63,311 nucleotides of DNA, from NCBI GenBank assembly GCA_910586015.1, contig CAJUGJ010000021.1, positions 1 through 63,311 of the forward strand, written 5' to 3'. The DNA comes from an uncultured Lachnospiraceae bacterium. Lineage in GTDB: Bacteria; Bacillota; Clostridia; Lachnospirales; Lachnospiraceae. The notes beneath the pieces were generated by a model. It had not been told where the DNA came from. It searched no databases and worked only from the letters and a program-made list of their open reading frames with translations. Shown piece by piece: positions 27,225-36,312 of this stretch. Numbering within the stretch: position 1 is the first letter of the stretch; each line of letters begins with the position of its first letter. Position numbers and translations under genes: made by a program.

Positions 27225-28541
27225 TTATTTTTTTAGAACTGGAAAAGCGGCTTTTCCAAGAAAACATGCAGTAATTCCAAGTTGTTGTTCTATTCTTAGT
27301 AATTGATTATACTTTGCTACTCTGTCACTCCTTGAAGGAGCTCCAGTCTTAATCTGTCCTGCATTGAGTGCTACTGCAATATCTGCAATAGTTGTATCCT
27401 CTGTTTCACCAGAACGATGTGATACGATTGCTGTCCATCCCTGATTTTTTGTCCCCTCAATTGCATTGAGTGTTTCTGTAAGTGTACCAATCTGATTTAA
27501 TTTAATAAGAACTGAATTAGAGACTTGTTTTTCAATTCCTTTTTCAATCCGTTCTGTATTTGTCACAAACAGATCATCTCCTACAAGCTGAAGCTTATTT
27601 CCCAAAGCTTTTGTTAATTCTCTCCATCCATCCCAGTCCTCTTCTGCCAATCCATCTTCTAAAGAGAGAATTGGATATTTATTGCTTAGATCCTCCCAAT
27701 AACGGATCATATCGTCAACACTTTTTACTTCTCCAGATTTCCAGAATAGATATGCTCCTTCCTTTCCAGCTTTTTTTGCCTCTTCATACATTTCTGTAGA
27801 AGCTGCATCAATAGCAATATAAAAATCCTCTCCCGGCTGATATCCCGCTTGTTCAATCGCCTTAACTAGATAGGCAAGAGCTGCCTCATCAGAAGAAAAA
27901 TTTGGTGCAAAGCCTCCTTCATCTCCTACCGCTGTAGAATATCCATCTTGTTTTAATAATTTCTTTAATGTATGGAAAACGGTTACACTGCGTTCCATAC
28001 ATTCTTGAAATGTTGGTGCACCTACAGGCATAATCATAAATTCCTGAATATTTAGGGAAGAATCCGCATGTTTTCCACCATTGATAATATTCATCATAGG
28101 AACTGGAAGTGTTCTGGCATTTACTCCTCCTAAATACTGGTATAATGGAAGTCCTGCACATACCGCAGCTGCTTTTGCCACTGCTAAAGAAACAGATAAA
28201 ATTGCATTTGCTCCAAGAACGGCTTTATTTTTTGTTCCATCAGCGGCAATCATAACTGCATCGATTTCTGCTTGATTAAACGCATTTCTTCCAAGAACGG
28301 CTTTGGCTAGTTCATTATTGACATGGCTGACTGCCTTTTGTACTCCATTTCCCAAATATCTTATTGGTTCGCAATCTCTAAGTTCTACCGCTTCAAATGC
28401 ACCTGTTGAAGCACCTGATGGAACTGCTGCAATACCACAACTTCCATCGCTTAATAGTACTTGTGCTTCTACTGTAGGATTTCCTCTGGAATCTAAAATT
28501 TCCCTTCCCATAACTTTTTCAATTGCAACTTGTCGTTTCAT
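27225..28541 (-). CDS. eno: Enolase
   Basis: Enolase converts 2-phosphoglycerate to phosphoenolpyruvate in glycolysis. From ATG at 28541, with GAGGT upstream, it has 438 residues. It shows GREILDSRGNPTVEAQV, the acid-base region NIINGGKHADSSLNIQEFMI, TAVGDEGGFAPNF, the metal ligand regions YPILSLEDGLAEEDW and LVGDDLFVTN, and IVSHRSGETEDTTIADIAV. It stands alone between convergent and divergent neighbours. Confidence 0.98.
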   Translation of the reverse strand: MKRQVAIEKVMGREILDSRGNPTVEAQVLLSDGSCGIAAVPSGASTGAFEAVELRDCEPIRYLGNGVQKAVSHVNNELAKAVLGRNAFNQAEIDAVMIAADGTKNKAVLGANAILSVSLAVAKAAAVCAGLPLYQYLGGVNARTLPVPMMNIINGGKHADSSLNIQEFMIMPVGAPTFQECMERSVTVFHTLKKLLKQDGYSTAVGDEGGFAPNFSSDEAALAYLVKAIEQAGYQPGEDFYIAIDAASTEMYEEAKKAGKEGAYLFWKSGEVKSVDDMIRYWEDLSNKYPILSLEDGLAEEDWDGWRELTKALGNKLQLVGDDLFVTNTERIEKGIEKQVSNSVLIKLNQIGTLTETLNAIEGTKNQGWTAIVSHRSGETEDTTIADIAVALNAGQIKTGAPSRSDRVAKYNQLLRIEQQLGITACFLGKAAFPVLKK

Positions 28542-28679
28542 AATTACCTCGCTATTCTCATTTTTTCTCTGAAAGTATTCCCATCCTATTTCATTTTTAC
28601 ACATAATACGGTATACTAACCATAGTGCCAAAGTTTAGATAAAGCACAAAAATTTAGAAATTTTAATATGGAGGTTTTT

Positions 28680-30170
28680 ATGAGCGAACTTTTTAAACAG
28701 CTTCGTCCTATACTAGAGCGAAATGCTGCTTATCACGCAGCTTTAAGTTTATTTAGTTGGGATAACGAAACTCTAGCACCAGAAAATGCTATAGAACTAA
28801 CTTCCCACATTATTGGAACTCTTTCTATGGAATCCTATTCTCTTTTAGTCAATGACAATGTGAAATCACTTTTAGAACAACTTTCAAAAGCAGATGATTT
28901 GACAGAATCTGAAACTGCGATTGTTCGTATTTTAACCAAACAGCAGGAAGATATTTGGAAAATCCCCCCTGAAGAATATCGAGAATATAATGAATTATCT
29001 GCGATTGCAAGCTCTATATGGGCAAAAGCAAAAGAGGAAAACAACTTTTTATCATTTGTACCATCTTTAAAAAAGATTATTTCCTTTCAGAAAAAATTTG
29101 CGTCCTACCGTAAAAAAGAAGGACAAAGTCTTTATAATGTTTTATTAAATGATTATGAAGAGGGAATCACCACCCAATTTTTAGACCAATTTTTTGATAA
29201 GCTACACACCCATCTTGTTCCCCTCATTCAAAGAATCGGTCAGAAACCACAAATGGAACACGCCTATAACAGCTTTCACTATCCAAAGGAAAAACAGGAA
29301 ACATTTTGTCGTTTCTTAGCAGAGCATATCGGCTTTGATTTTAGTCGTGGAGTTATGGCACAAAGTGCACATCCATTTACAGATTCCTTACACAATCATG
29401 ATGTACGAATTACAAATCACTATTATGAAGATAGTTTAGAAAGTGCAATTTTTTCTGTAATTCATGAAGGTGGACACGCTATTTATGAAATGAATATTTC
29501 CGATGATCTAACTTTAACTCCTGCTACAATGGTTTCTATGGGAGTTCATGAATCTCAGTCTCGTTTTTTTGAAAATATGTTAGGACGTCAAATAGAATTT
29601 TGGAAGCCTATTTTCCCTCATTTAAAAGAAACGTATCCAGAACAGTTAGTAAATGTCACACTTGATACATTTTATCATGGTATCAATTTATCACAGCCAT
29701 CTTTCATTCGCACAGAAGCAGACGAATTAACCTATCCATTACATGTTATGGTGCGTTATGAATTAGAAAAACAGCTCATTGACGGAAATCTCTCTGTAGA
29801 AGAACTGCCAGAAGTTTGGAATCAAAAATTTAAAGAGTATTTTGGAATTATACCACCAGATGCAGCAAATGGCGTTCTTCAAGATGTGCACTGGGCAAAT
29901 GGTGCCTTTGGTTATTTTCCTTCTTATGTATTAGGAAGTGCAATGGCAGCTCAAATCTATTCTTATATGGAAAAGCATCTTCCAGTTAAAGAATTATTAG
30001 AAACCGGAGATTTAAAGCCAATTCGAGAATTTCTTGCAAAGCATATTCATCAATATGGTGCAATGCGACCAATGAATCGACTTCTAAACGACATGATGGG
30101 TGAAGGGTTAAATGTTGACTATTATATTCAATATCTAACAGAGAAATATTCTAAGTTATACTCTCTTTGA
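28680..30170 (+). CDS. M32 family metallocarboxypeptidase
   Basis: This cytosolic zinc carboxypeptidase of the Taq type has 496 residues from ATG at 28680. The zinc motif HEGGHAIYE (HExxH with a distal Glu in TMVSMGVHESQSRFFENML) lies near residue 260. DVRITNHYYEDSL and the C-terminal GYFPSYVLGSAMAAQIYSYM are also family features. TGGAGG sits before this ATG, so the in-frame ATG 12 bases earlier is part of the ribosome binding site. It likely trims peptides for amino acid recovery. Confidence 0.93.
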   Translation: MSELFKQLRPILERNAAYHAALSLFSWDNETLAPENAIELTSHIIGTLSMESYSLLVNDNVKSLLEQLSKADDLTESETAIVRILTKQQEDIWKIPPEEYREYNELSAIASSIWAKAKEENNFLSFVPSLKKIISFQKKFASYRKKEGQSLYNVLLNDYEEGITTQFLDQFFDKLHTHLVPLIQRIGQKPQMEHAYNSFHYPKEKQETFCRFLAEHIGFDFSRGVMAQSAHPFTDSLHNHDVRITNHYYEDSLESAIFSVIHEGGHAIYEMNISDDLTLTPATMVSMGVHESQSRFFENMLGRQIEFWKPIFPHLKETYPEQLVNVTLDTFYHGINLSQPSFIRTEADELTYPLHVMVRYELEKQLIDGNLSVEELPEVWNQKFKEYFGIIPPDAANGVLQDVHWANGAFGYFPSYVLGSAMAAQIYSYMEKHLPVKELLETGDLKPIREFLAKHIHQYGAMRPMNRLLNDMMGEGLNVDYYIQYLTEKYSKLYSL

Positions 30171-30206
30171 CACTCCCCATGCCTAAAGGCAGGGCTTTAC
30201 GGTGCA
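30170..30206. mobile_element. Possible IS200/IS605-type end remnant
   Basis: Immediately after the carboxypeptidase stop codon lies ACTCCCCATGCCTAAAGGCA, in which GCCT-AA-AGGC forms a small hairpin, followed by GGGCTTTACGG. It resembles the subterminal hairpin of IS605-type right ends. No transposase gene is nearby, so at most it is a relic. Confidence 0.3.
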
Positions 30207-30215
30207 TATGGTAAA

Positions 30216-30256
30216 TAAAAAAAGTGCTATGCAAAACCTGCATAGCACTTTTTTTA
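30216..30256. terminator. Bidirectional terminator
   Basis: AAGTGCTATGCA and TGCATAGCACTT form a 12-bp perfect stem with A-run before and T-run after. It serves the M32 gene (+) and the SleB-like gene (-). Confidence 0.9.
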
Positions 30257-30257
30257 A

Positions 30258-31649
30258 TTATCTTTGATAAAAACAATGATTTCCTAAAATATAATATTTC
30301 GAATAAGAAGACAATTTTGCACTTCCCTTTGTTCGAAAGAACAAAAAGTCACCAATATTATTGACACCTGCGAGTGCTTCAACAGCTGCCTTTTTACAAT
30401 CTTCATTCATCAGTTTTTCAAATCTTTCAAATCTTCCTGTACTTGAACCAGAAAACTGTCCCTTAGCATAAACTACATCAGAAATTGAATCGCCCCATTT
30501 TCCACTTATTAAACGATTGATAATGACATTTGCAACTGCCAATTTACCCTCATAGCTCTCAGAAAGTGCTTCACTGGCAATTACTGTAGCAAGTAGATAA
30601 ATTTCTTCATCACTTACTGTTATCGCCTTACGATTCGTTGTGCTGACCTGTACCTTTTTTGCTTCTACTAAAGACTTTTTAATCTCTGCCTGCTTCTTGC
30701 TTTGGTCTGCTTTTTCTTTTGCCTTTTGTTTTGCCTCTGCTTCTTCTTCCTTTGAAATTGCCTTTTTTAAAGATAAGCTGACTTCTGAATATTTTTTTGT
30801 TACATAAGCAGTTTGACCTTTATATTCTACTGCATAAAACTCATCCGTAGAAAGTTCTGGATAAGCGAGAAAATTCATCCCTTTCGTCGCCTCTAAAAGA
30901 ATTTCACAATCTGTATTTGGCTGTTTCCGAATATTTACTGAGCCTGCTGTAATATTTACATTCAAAGCATTTTCTGCTCTCGCATACTCAAGAGCATCAC
31001 CATCAAAATAAAGATAATCGTTATTAATATAACCTGCTACATTTCCAGAGGAAATTTTTGTCCACTTTTCTCCTCGCTCTACAATGGTACCATAAGAATT
31101 TTTATAAAGTTTTCCTACAACTTCAGAGTCTGTAGAAGCCTTTGCACGTATATTAACATATTCCTTTACTTTTGCAATTGCTTTATCATAGACAAAAGAA
31201 TCCATGATAGAAAATCTCTTGCTTTGCTGAGTTAGATCAAGTCCAAGGGAAGCCGCAGATACACTGACAGCAATCGCATCTAATTGTTGTTGTGGTGATA
31301 ACATTGTAAGTTGTGCCTGCCTTACTTGATGTCCGATCTCAAGAGCTTTATTTGCCGATCCTGCATATCCCGGCAGACTACCAATCAAAATTCCTGTAGA
31401 ACCTCCAGAAAAAGCTGTGATTTCATCTGTTGAATTTTCTAAAGAAAATAAACTTAATTCGCCCTCATCTTCCTCTATATTTTTTGAAACAGAAGAACTT
31501 TCTTCTGAACTTGAAATTCCTGCCAAAGTAATTTCACCTGATGTAGTATCATCATTGCGATTATCTGTAAAAGCATGTGTGGTTACAAGCAGCGTTAAAC
31601 AAACCACAGCGGTTGTTTGAGAAACTGCCACTTTCGATTTCTTTTTCAT
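30258..31649 (-). CDS. Secreted SH3-domain cell wall hydrolase, SleB/CwlJ-type
   Basis: The 463-residue precursor has a signal peptide (MKKKSKVAVSQTTAVVCLTL) and an acidic Ser/Glu linker. Two bacterial SH3 domains follow at about 155-220 (VNIRAKASTDSEVVGKLYKN) and 228-290 (VNIRKQPNTDCEILLEA). After a Lys/Glu-rich coiled linker, a C-terminal hydrolase domain shows EEIYLLATVIASEALSESYE and ending FFRTKGSAKL. The domain is that of SleB-type lytic transglycosylases that digest spore cortex or peptidoglycan. The SH3 modules suggest wall binding in growing cells; a germination role is possible. Confidence 0.9.
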   Translation of the reverse strand: MKKKSKVAVSQTTAVVCLTLLVTTHAFTDNRNDDTTSGEITLAGISSSEESSSVSKNIEEDEGELSLFSLENSTDEITAFSGGSTGILIGSLPGYAGSANKALEIGHQVRQAQLTMLSPQQQLDAIAVSVSAASLGLDLTQQSKRFSIMDSFVYDKAIAKVKEYVNIRAKASTDSEVVGKLYKNSYGTIVERGEKWTKISSGNVAGYINNDYLYFDGDALEYARAENALNVNITAGSVNIRKQPNTDCEILLEATKGMNFLAYPELSTDEFYAVEYKGQTAYVTKKYSEVSLSLKKAISKEEEAEAKQKAKEKADQSKKQAEIKKSLVEAKKVQVSTTNRKAITVSDEEIYLLATVIASEALSESYEGKLAVANVIINRLISGKWGDSISDVVYAKGQFSGSSTGRFERFEKLMNEDCKKAAVEALAGVNNIGDFLFFRTKGSAKLSSYSKYYILGNHCFYQR

Positions 31650-32011
31650 ACAATTACCATACCTTTCCGTTACATTCTGATACTCTATTAGTAAAAGTAC
31701 ATGTCAAAATTTATTCTGTAATTAAAAACTATTTTTATTTATTACAAAATTGTTACAGCTATTTTAGCAAATTATAAAGCATCTGTCAACCTTTTTGTAA
31801 AGAATCCCATTAAATATTTTTTCTGGAAACACCTATTTTATTAGGACAAACCTATAAATAAAACTTTTTGGAGTATCTTAAAGCAAACGATTCAAAAATA
31901 AGCTGCTTTTATAATCATATTGAATTTCTACTTGCATATTGTCGGAAAACAAGATACTATAAAGAAGAAGATACTAATTTATCGTAACATAATAAGGAAG
32001 GATAAAATTTT
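31650..32011. other. Intergenic region between the hydrolase and argH
   Basis: This 362-bp AT-rich gap holds the hydrolase promoter noted above and presumably the argH promoter. AAGGAAGGA precedes argH. I saw no riboswitch, small gene or convincing arginine-repressor box. Confidence 0.5.
31761..31789 (-). promoter_or_regulatory. Promoter of the SleB-type hydrolase
   Basis: TTGACA (31784-31789) and TAAAAT (31761-31766) on the minus strand with a 17-bp spacer, 112 bp before the start codon. Confidence 0.65.
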
Positions 32012-33430
32012 ATGAAACTTTGGGGCGGACGCTTTACAAAAGAAACGAACCAATTAGTCCATCGTTTTAATTCATCTATCTCTTTTGATCAAAGATTTTA
32101 TAAACAAGATATTGAAGGTAGTATTGCTCATGTCACTATGTTAGCAGAACAAAAAATTTTAACTCAGGAAGAAAAAAGGGATATTATTACAGGTCTACAG
32201 GGAATTTTACAAGATTTAAATTCTGGTTGTTTAACAATTGATGAAACGAGTGAAGATATTCATAGCTTTATTGAAGCTGTACTGATTGAACGAATTGGAG
32301 AAACAGGTAAGAAACTGCATACAGGAAGAAGTCGAAATGATCAAGTTGCTTTAGATATGAAGCTTTATACAAGAGATGAAATTATTGAATTAAACCATCT
32401 TCTTCGAGAGTTATTGGAACAAATCCACACTCTTATGAAAGAAAATACAACTACTATTTTACCGGGTTTTACGCATCTTCAAAAGGCACAACCAGTAACA
32501 CTTGCCCATCATCTAGGTGCATATTTTGAAATGTTTGTTCGTGATAGAGGACGTCTTAGTGATATTTATGAACGAATGAATTTTTGTCCACTGGGAAGTG
32601 GTGCATTAGCAGGTACTACTTATCCACTAAATCGAAACCGGAGTGCACAGTTACTTCAATTTACAGGAGCAACAAAAAACAGTATGGACTCTGTTTCTGA
32701 CAGAGATTATTTGATTGAACTGCTCAGTGCACTTTCAACAATTATGATGCATCTATCCCGTTTTTGTGAAGAACTTATTTTATGGAATTCTAATGAATAT
32801 CGCTTTATCGAATTAGATGATTCATACTCCACTGGCAGTAGTATTATGCCACAGAAAAAAAATCCAGATATTGCAGAACTTATCCGTGGAAAAACAGGTA
32901 GGGTTTATGCTGCTTTGGTTTCTCTTTTAACAACAATGAAAGGGCTTCCTCTCGCCTATAATAAAGATATGCAGGAAGATAAAGAATTGACTTTTGATGC
33001 TATTGATACAGTCAAAGGATGTCTTTCTCTATTTACTGGAATGTTATCTACTCTTGAGTTTAAGAAAGATATTATGGAAAAGAGTGCAAAGAATGGATTT
33101 ACTAATGCTACAGATGCAGCAGATTATTTAGTAAATCATGGAATTCCTTTTAGAGATGCCCATGCTATTATTGGAAGGCTTGTACTATTATGTATTGACA
33201 AAGGTTGTTCCTTAGAAGAATTATCCCTATCAGACTATCAAAATCTTTCACCAGTATTTCAGGAAGATATTTATAAAGCAATCTCTTTAACCTCTTGTGT
33301 AGAAAAGAGGAATACTTTAGGAGGTACTGGAATCGATGCAATTACAGAGGAACTTGCCTGCAATGAAGAATATCTTTCTAAAAAAAATGCCTGTGAACAA
33401 TTTAATTGTATTGGAGGAATTGAAGAATGA
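32012..33430 (+). CDS. argH: Argininosuccinate lyase
   Basis: ArgH splits argininosuccinate to arginine and fumarate, the last step of arginine synthesis. The 472-residue product has KLWGGRF at the start, SEDIHSFIEAVLIERIG, HTGRSRNDQVALDM, FTHLQKAQPVTLAHHL and the superfamily signature GSSIMPQKKNPD. No argG lies beside it. Its TGA stop overlaps the ATG of the CBS gene (ATGA), implying coupled translation. Confidence 0.97.
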   Translation: MKLWGGRFTKETNQLVHRFNSSISFDQRFYKQDIEGSIAHVTMLAEQKILTQEEKRDIITGLQGILQDLNSGCLTIDETSEDIHSFIEAVLIERIGETGKKLHTGRSRNDQVALDMKLYTRDEIIELNHLLRELLEQIHTLMKENTTTILPGFTHLQKAQPVTLAHHLGAYFEMFVRDRGRLSDIYERMNFCPLGSGALAGTTYPLNRNRSAQLLQFTGATKNSMDSVSDRDYLIELLSALSTIMMHLSRFCEELILWNSNEYRFIELDDSYSTGSSIMPQKKNPDIAELIRGKTGRVYAALVSLLTTMKGLPLAYNKDMQEDKELTFDAIDTVKGCLSLFTGMLSTLEFKKDIMEKSAKNGFTNATDAADYLVNHGIPFRDAHAIIGRLVLLCIDKGCSLEELSLSDYQNLSPVFQEDIYKAISLTSCVEKRNTLGGTGIDAITEELACNEEYLSKKNACEQFNCIGGIEE

Positions 33431-33831
33431 ACATACTATTTTTCCTAATTCCAAAAAGTGATGTCACTTATATTAATGAAGATAATTCCATTCAAGAAGC
33501 CTTAGAAGTTTTAGAACGTCATAGTTACTCTGCTATTCCTATCCTTGGAAAAAACGGAAAGTATATTGGAACATTAACAGAAGGCGATTTACTTTTTGGA
33601 CTTCGTCGTAAACTTTCTCAACACTTACACGAATTAGATAAGATTGAAGTTCGCTGTGTACCTCGTCGGAAAGACAATATACCTGTTTCTATTGATGCTA
33701 ATATAGAAGATCTCATCTCTATGGCAACCAGCCAAAACTTTATTCCTGTTTTAGATGATGATGATAAATTCATCGGAATTATAACGAGAAAAGATATTAT
33801 TCAATACTGCTATGGCAAAATTTCTAAGTAG
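33427..33831 (+). CDS. Twin CBS-domain protein
   Basis: The 134-residue protein consists of two CBS domains: the first near residues 5-65 (SIQEALEVLERHSYSAIPIL, GKYIGTLTEGDLL) and the second near 75-130 (NIEDLISMATSQNFIPVLDD, KFIGIITRKDI). CBS pairs usually bind adenosine nucleotides and regulate partners. It overlaps argH by four bases, so it is co-expressed. Its partner is unknown. It ends at the hairpin 33841-33877. Confidence 0.88.
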   Translation: MNILFFLIPKSDVTYINEDNSIQEALEVLERHSYSAIPILGKNGKYIGTLTEGDLLFGLRRKLSQHLHELDKIEVRCVPRRKDNIPVSIDANIEDLISMATSQNFIPVLDDDDKFIGIITRKDIIQYCYGKISK

Positions 33832-33840
33832 GATATAAAA

Positions 33841-33877
33841 GGAAGTGTAAAATAAAATCTATTTTGCACTTCCTTTT
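33841..33877. terminator. Bidirectional terminator between CBS and GNAT genes
   Basis: GGAAGTG-AAAATA pairs with TATTTT-CACTTCC and is followed by TTTTT. It lies between convergent genes. Confidence 0.85.
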
Positions 33878-33886
33878 TCGATAAGT

Positions 33887-34510
33887 TTAATATAAATTTT
33901 TTAGTTCTTCTGCAAGCTGAATTTCTGAATTAAAACGAATTCGAACTTTTTCTTCTCTTTGTTCTTTTGTATAAAGATATTGATAGATATTTTCTAAATC
34001 CTCATATAATTTCTCTTGTGTTCTATCTTTTTTAATTTGCAAATACATCACTACCAAATCTACTCCATATAAAGAAACAGAAATTTTGGTAAGATGTAGT
34101 CCGTTTTTTAAATAAAATGACATCCTCCTTTTACAGTTTTCAAGCTCCTTTTCTGATTTTGCTGTCAATCCACTCTCTACCTCAAAAAGAATTCCATCAT
34201 AATTGTTTGGCATCTGACAAGTTAGTTTTTTTAAGAAAGTTCCTCCATATCCCTTTGAACGCTGATTTGCACAAACAGCTAAATAATCCATTAATATACT
34301 GTTATGATTTTTTCCACATGCAAAAAAGGCATAGGCAACTAATGTAGTATTTTCAAAAAGCCCATAACATATATATGTTTTCTCTCTGCATCTTTGCAAA
34401 ATTAATTCTAATGGTTTTTGTTCCTCTGGTGGAAAATCTTTCAAAAAGTATTTCTGATAGATCTCTGAAATTTCTTCTTCTATTAAAACACGGATTATAG
34501 TGTTCTCCAT
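33887..34510 (-). CDS. GNAT-family N-acetyltransferase
   Basis: The 207-residue product begins MENTIIRVLIEEEISEIYQK. The acetyl-CoA binding region reads MDYLAVCANQRSKGYGGTFL, with the RxxGxG-type loop as RSKGYGG. ATG at 34510 has GAGGT at proper distance. The substrate is unknown. It follows the ABC exporter gene by 14 bp and is probably the last gene of that operon, so it might modify a compound linked to the exporter; that is inference. Confidence 0.75.
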   Translation of the reverse strand: MENTIIRVLIEEEISEIYQKYFLKDFPPEEQKPLELILQRCREKTYICYGLFENTTLVAYAFFACGKNHNSILMDYLAVCANQRSKGYGGTFLKKLTCQMPNNYDGILFEVESGLTAKSEKELENCKRRMSFYLKNGLHLTKISVSLYGVDLVVMYLQIKKDRTQEKLYEDLENIYQYLYTKEQREEKVRIRFNSEIQLAEELKNLY

Positions 34511-34524
34511 CTCTAACCTCATTT

Positions 34525-36300
34525 CTAGGCTTGTTTTAATTGTATTTCATATAATTTTTTATAAATTCCATTTTGATGAAGTAACTCTTGATGTGTTCCA
34601 CTCTCTCGAACTTTTCCTTTGTGCAAAACAATAATATTGTCCGAATGTTGAATAGTGGAAAGTCGATGAGCTACCATAATCGTAGTTCTTCCTGTCATAA
34701 GTTTTTTTAATGCTTCCTCTATCAGCTTTTCTGTTTCTGTATCGATATTAGCTGTTGCTTCATCCATAACTAAAATGGATGGATCATATGCCAAGGTTCT
34801 TGCAAAAGAAAGTAATTGTCTTTGACCTGCTGACAAAGTCGCTCCTCGTTCTGTCACTGCTGCCTCATATGTCCCCTCTAAGTGTTCAATAAAGGAATCT
34901 GCATTGACATATTTTGCAGCCTCCCTAATTTCTTGATCTGTAATCTCTTCATTGCGAAGTCGAATATTACTTTTAATATCTCCTGTGAAAATAAAAACGT
35001 CTTGTTGTACCTGTCCAATCGCTCCTCTTAACTGAGCTATATCCATAGAACGGATATCAACGCCGTCAACCAAAATCCTGCCTTTTTGAATATCGTAATA
35101 CCTTCCAATCAAATTTAAAATAGAGGATTTTCCAGCTCCTGTTGCACCCACAAATGCAACCTTTTGTCCCGGTTCAATCACAAAACTGACATCTTTTAAA
35201 ATCCAGTCTTCTCTCTGATAGGCAAACCATACATGTTCAAATTCAATTTTTCCTTTTACCTGTGGCAAATAGTTTGGCTGCTTTGGATTGACAATCGCAG
35301 GTTCTTCGTCTAATATCATAAAAATCTTCTCGGCAGAAGCCATTGCCGACTGTAAGGTTCCAAACTGCTCTGCAAGCTCTTGAATTGGTTCAAAAAAGGA
35401 ACTGATATATTGAGTAAATTGATACAATGTTCCAACTGTTATGACACCTTTTAAAACAGAATCTCCTCCAAGTAAAAGTACAATAAACATGGCAATGACA
35501 GACAACATATAGATCGATGGACGAAAAATTGCAAATACCATCATTTCTCTGTAATTTGCCCGAAATAATTCTTCATTGCGTTTTGCGAACTCTGCATTTT
35601 TTTCTTTTTCTCTTGCAAAAATTTGAATGAGTTTCATTCCTGAAAGATGTTCAGAAAGATAAGTATTAATTGCGGTAATTTTTGTTCTTGCAATTCGATA
35701 AGTGGCACGGGAAATTTTTTTAAATAATATGGTCAATCCTATAATGAAAGGAAGCAATAAAAAAGAAAATAAAGCAATTTTCACATCTAAAGCAAGCATT
35801 ACAAAAATCAGTCCAAGAATTTTTACAATATTTTTAATCAGTCTCACTAAAATACTGGTATACATTTCATTGAGTGTTTCTACATCATTTGTCACCCTTG
35901 TCACAATTCGCCCTACTGGTGTAATATCAAAAAAGCGAAGGGAAAGCTTGTGAATATGTTCAAAAATTTCTTGACGGATATTATAGATGATAGTCTGTCC
36001 AGTCAGTTGAAGAATCCATGTCTGCAAAAAATTACAGACAAAGGATGCCAATAAAACGATTAAATAGATTATTGCGATCTTTCTTACTTCTGAGAACTGA
36101 ACCTGTGTTGAAAATAAATCTACTACTTTTCCTATCAATTTCGGTCGATATAATTCTAAAGCAGTAATAATAAAGACAAGTGCAAATGTTTCCGCAAAAT
36201 AATACCAATATGGTTTGGCATATTTTAATAATCGAAAAAAAACATTTTTATGAATGGAGCGTTGTTCCATCTCGATTTCACTATGTTCCATGTTAATCAC
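34525..36300 (-). CDS. ABC exporter half-transporter, catalytic partner (pair 1)
   Basis: A 591-residue fused membrane and ATPase protein. Six transmembrane helices occupy about 30-320. The ATPase has Walker A VGATGAGKSS, signature LSAGQRQLLSFARTLAY and Walker B SILVMDEATANIDT with an intact catalytic glutamate. It is 12 bp downstream of the 620-residue half-transporter, whose Walker B ends in Asp. Together they make an asymmetric heterodimer of the BmrCD/TM287-288 type. Multidrug or lipid export is the usual role; the substrate is unknown. Confidence 0.92.
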   Translation of the reverse strand: MINMEHSEIEMEQRSIHKNVFFRLLKYAKPYWYYFAETFALVFIITALELYRPKLIGKVVDLFSTQVQFSEVRKIAIIYLIVLLASFVCNFLQTWILQLTGQTIIYNIRQEIFEHIHKLSLRFFDITPVGRIVTRVTNDVETLNEMYTSILVRLIKNIVKILGLIFVMLALDVKIALFSFLLLPFIIGLTILFKKISRATYRIARTKITAINTYLSEHLSGMKLIQIFAREKEKNAEFAKRNEELFRANYREMMVFAIFRPSIYMLSVIAMFIVLLLGGDSVLKGVITVGTLYQFTQYISSFFEPIQELAEQFGTLQSAMASAEKIFMILDEEPAIVNPKQPNYLPQVKGKIEFEHVWFAYQREDWILKDVSFVIEPGQKVAFVGATGAGKSSILNLIGRYYDIQKGRILVDGVDIRSMDIAQLRGAIGQVQQDVFIFTGDIKSNIRLRNEEITDQEIREAAKYVNADSFIEHLEGTYEAAVTERGATLSAGQRQLLSFARTLAYDPSILVMDEATANIDTETEKLIEEALKKLMTGRTTIMVAHRLSTIQHSDNIIVLHKGKVRESGTHQELLHQNGIYKKLYEIQLKQA

Positions 36301-36312
36301 CTCTTTCCTTTT

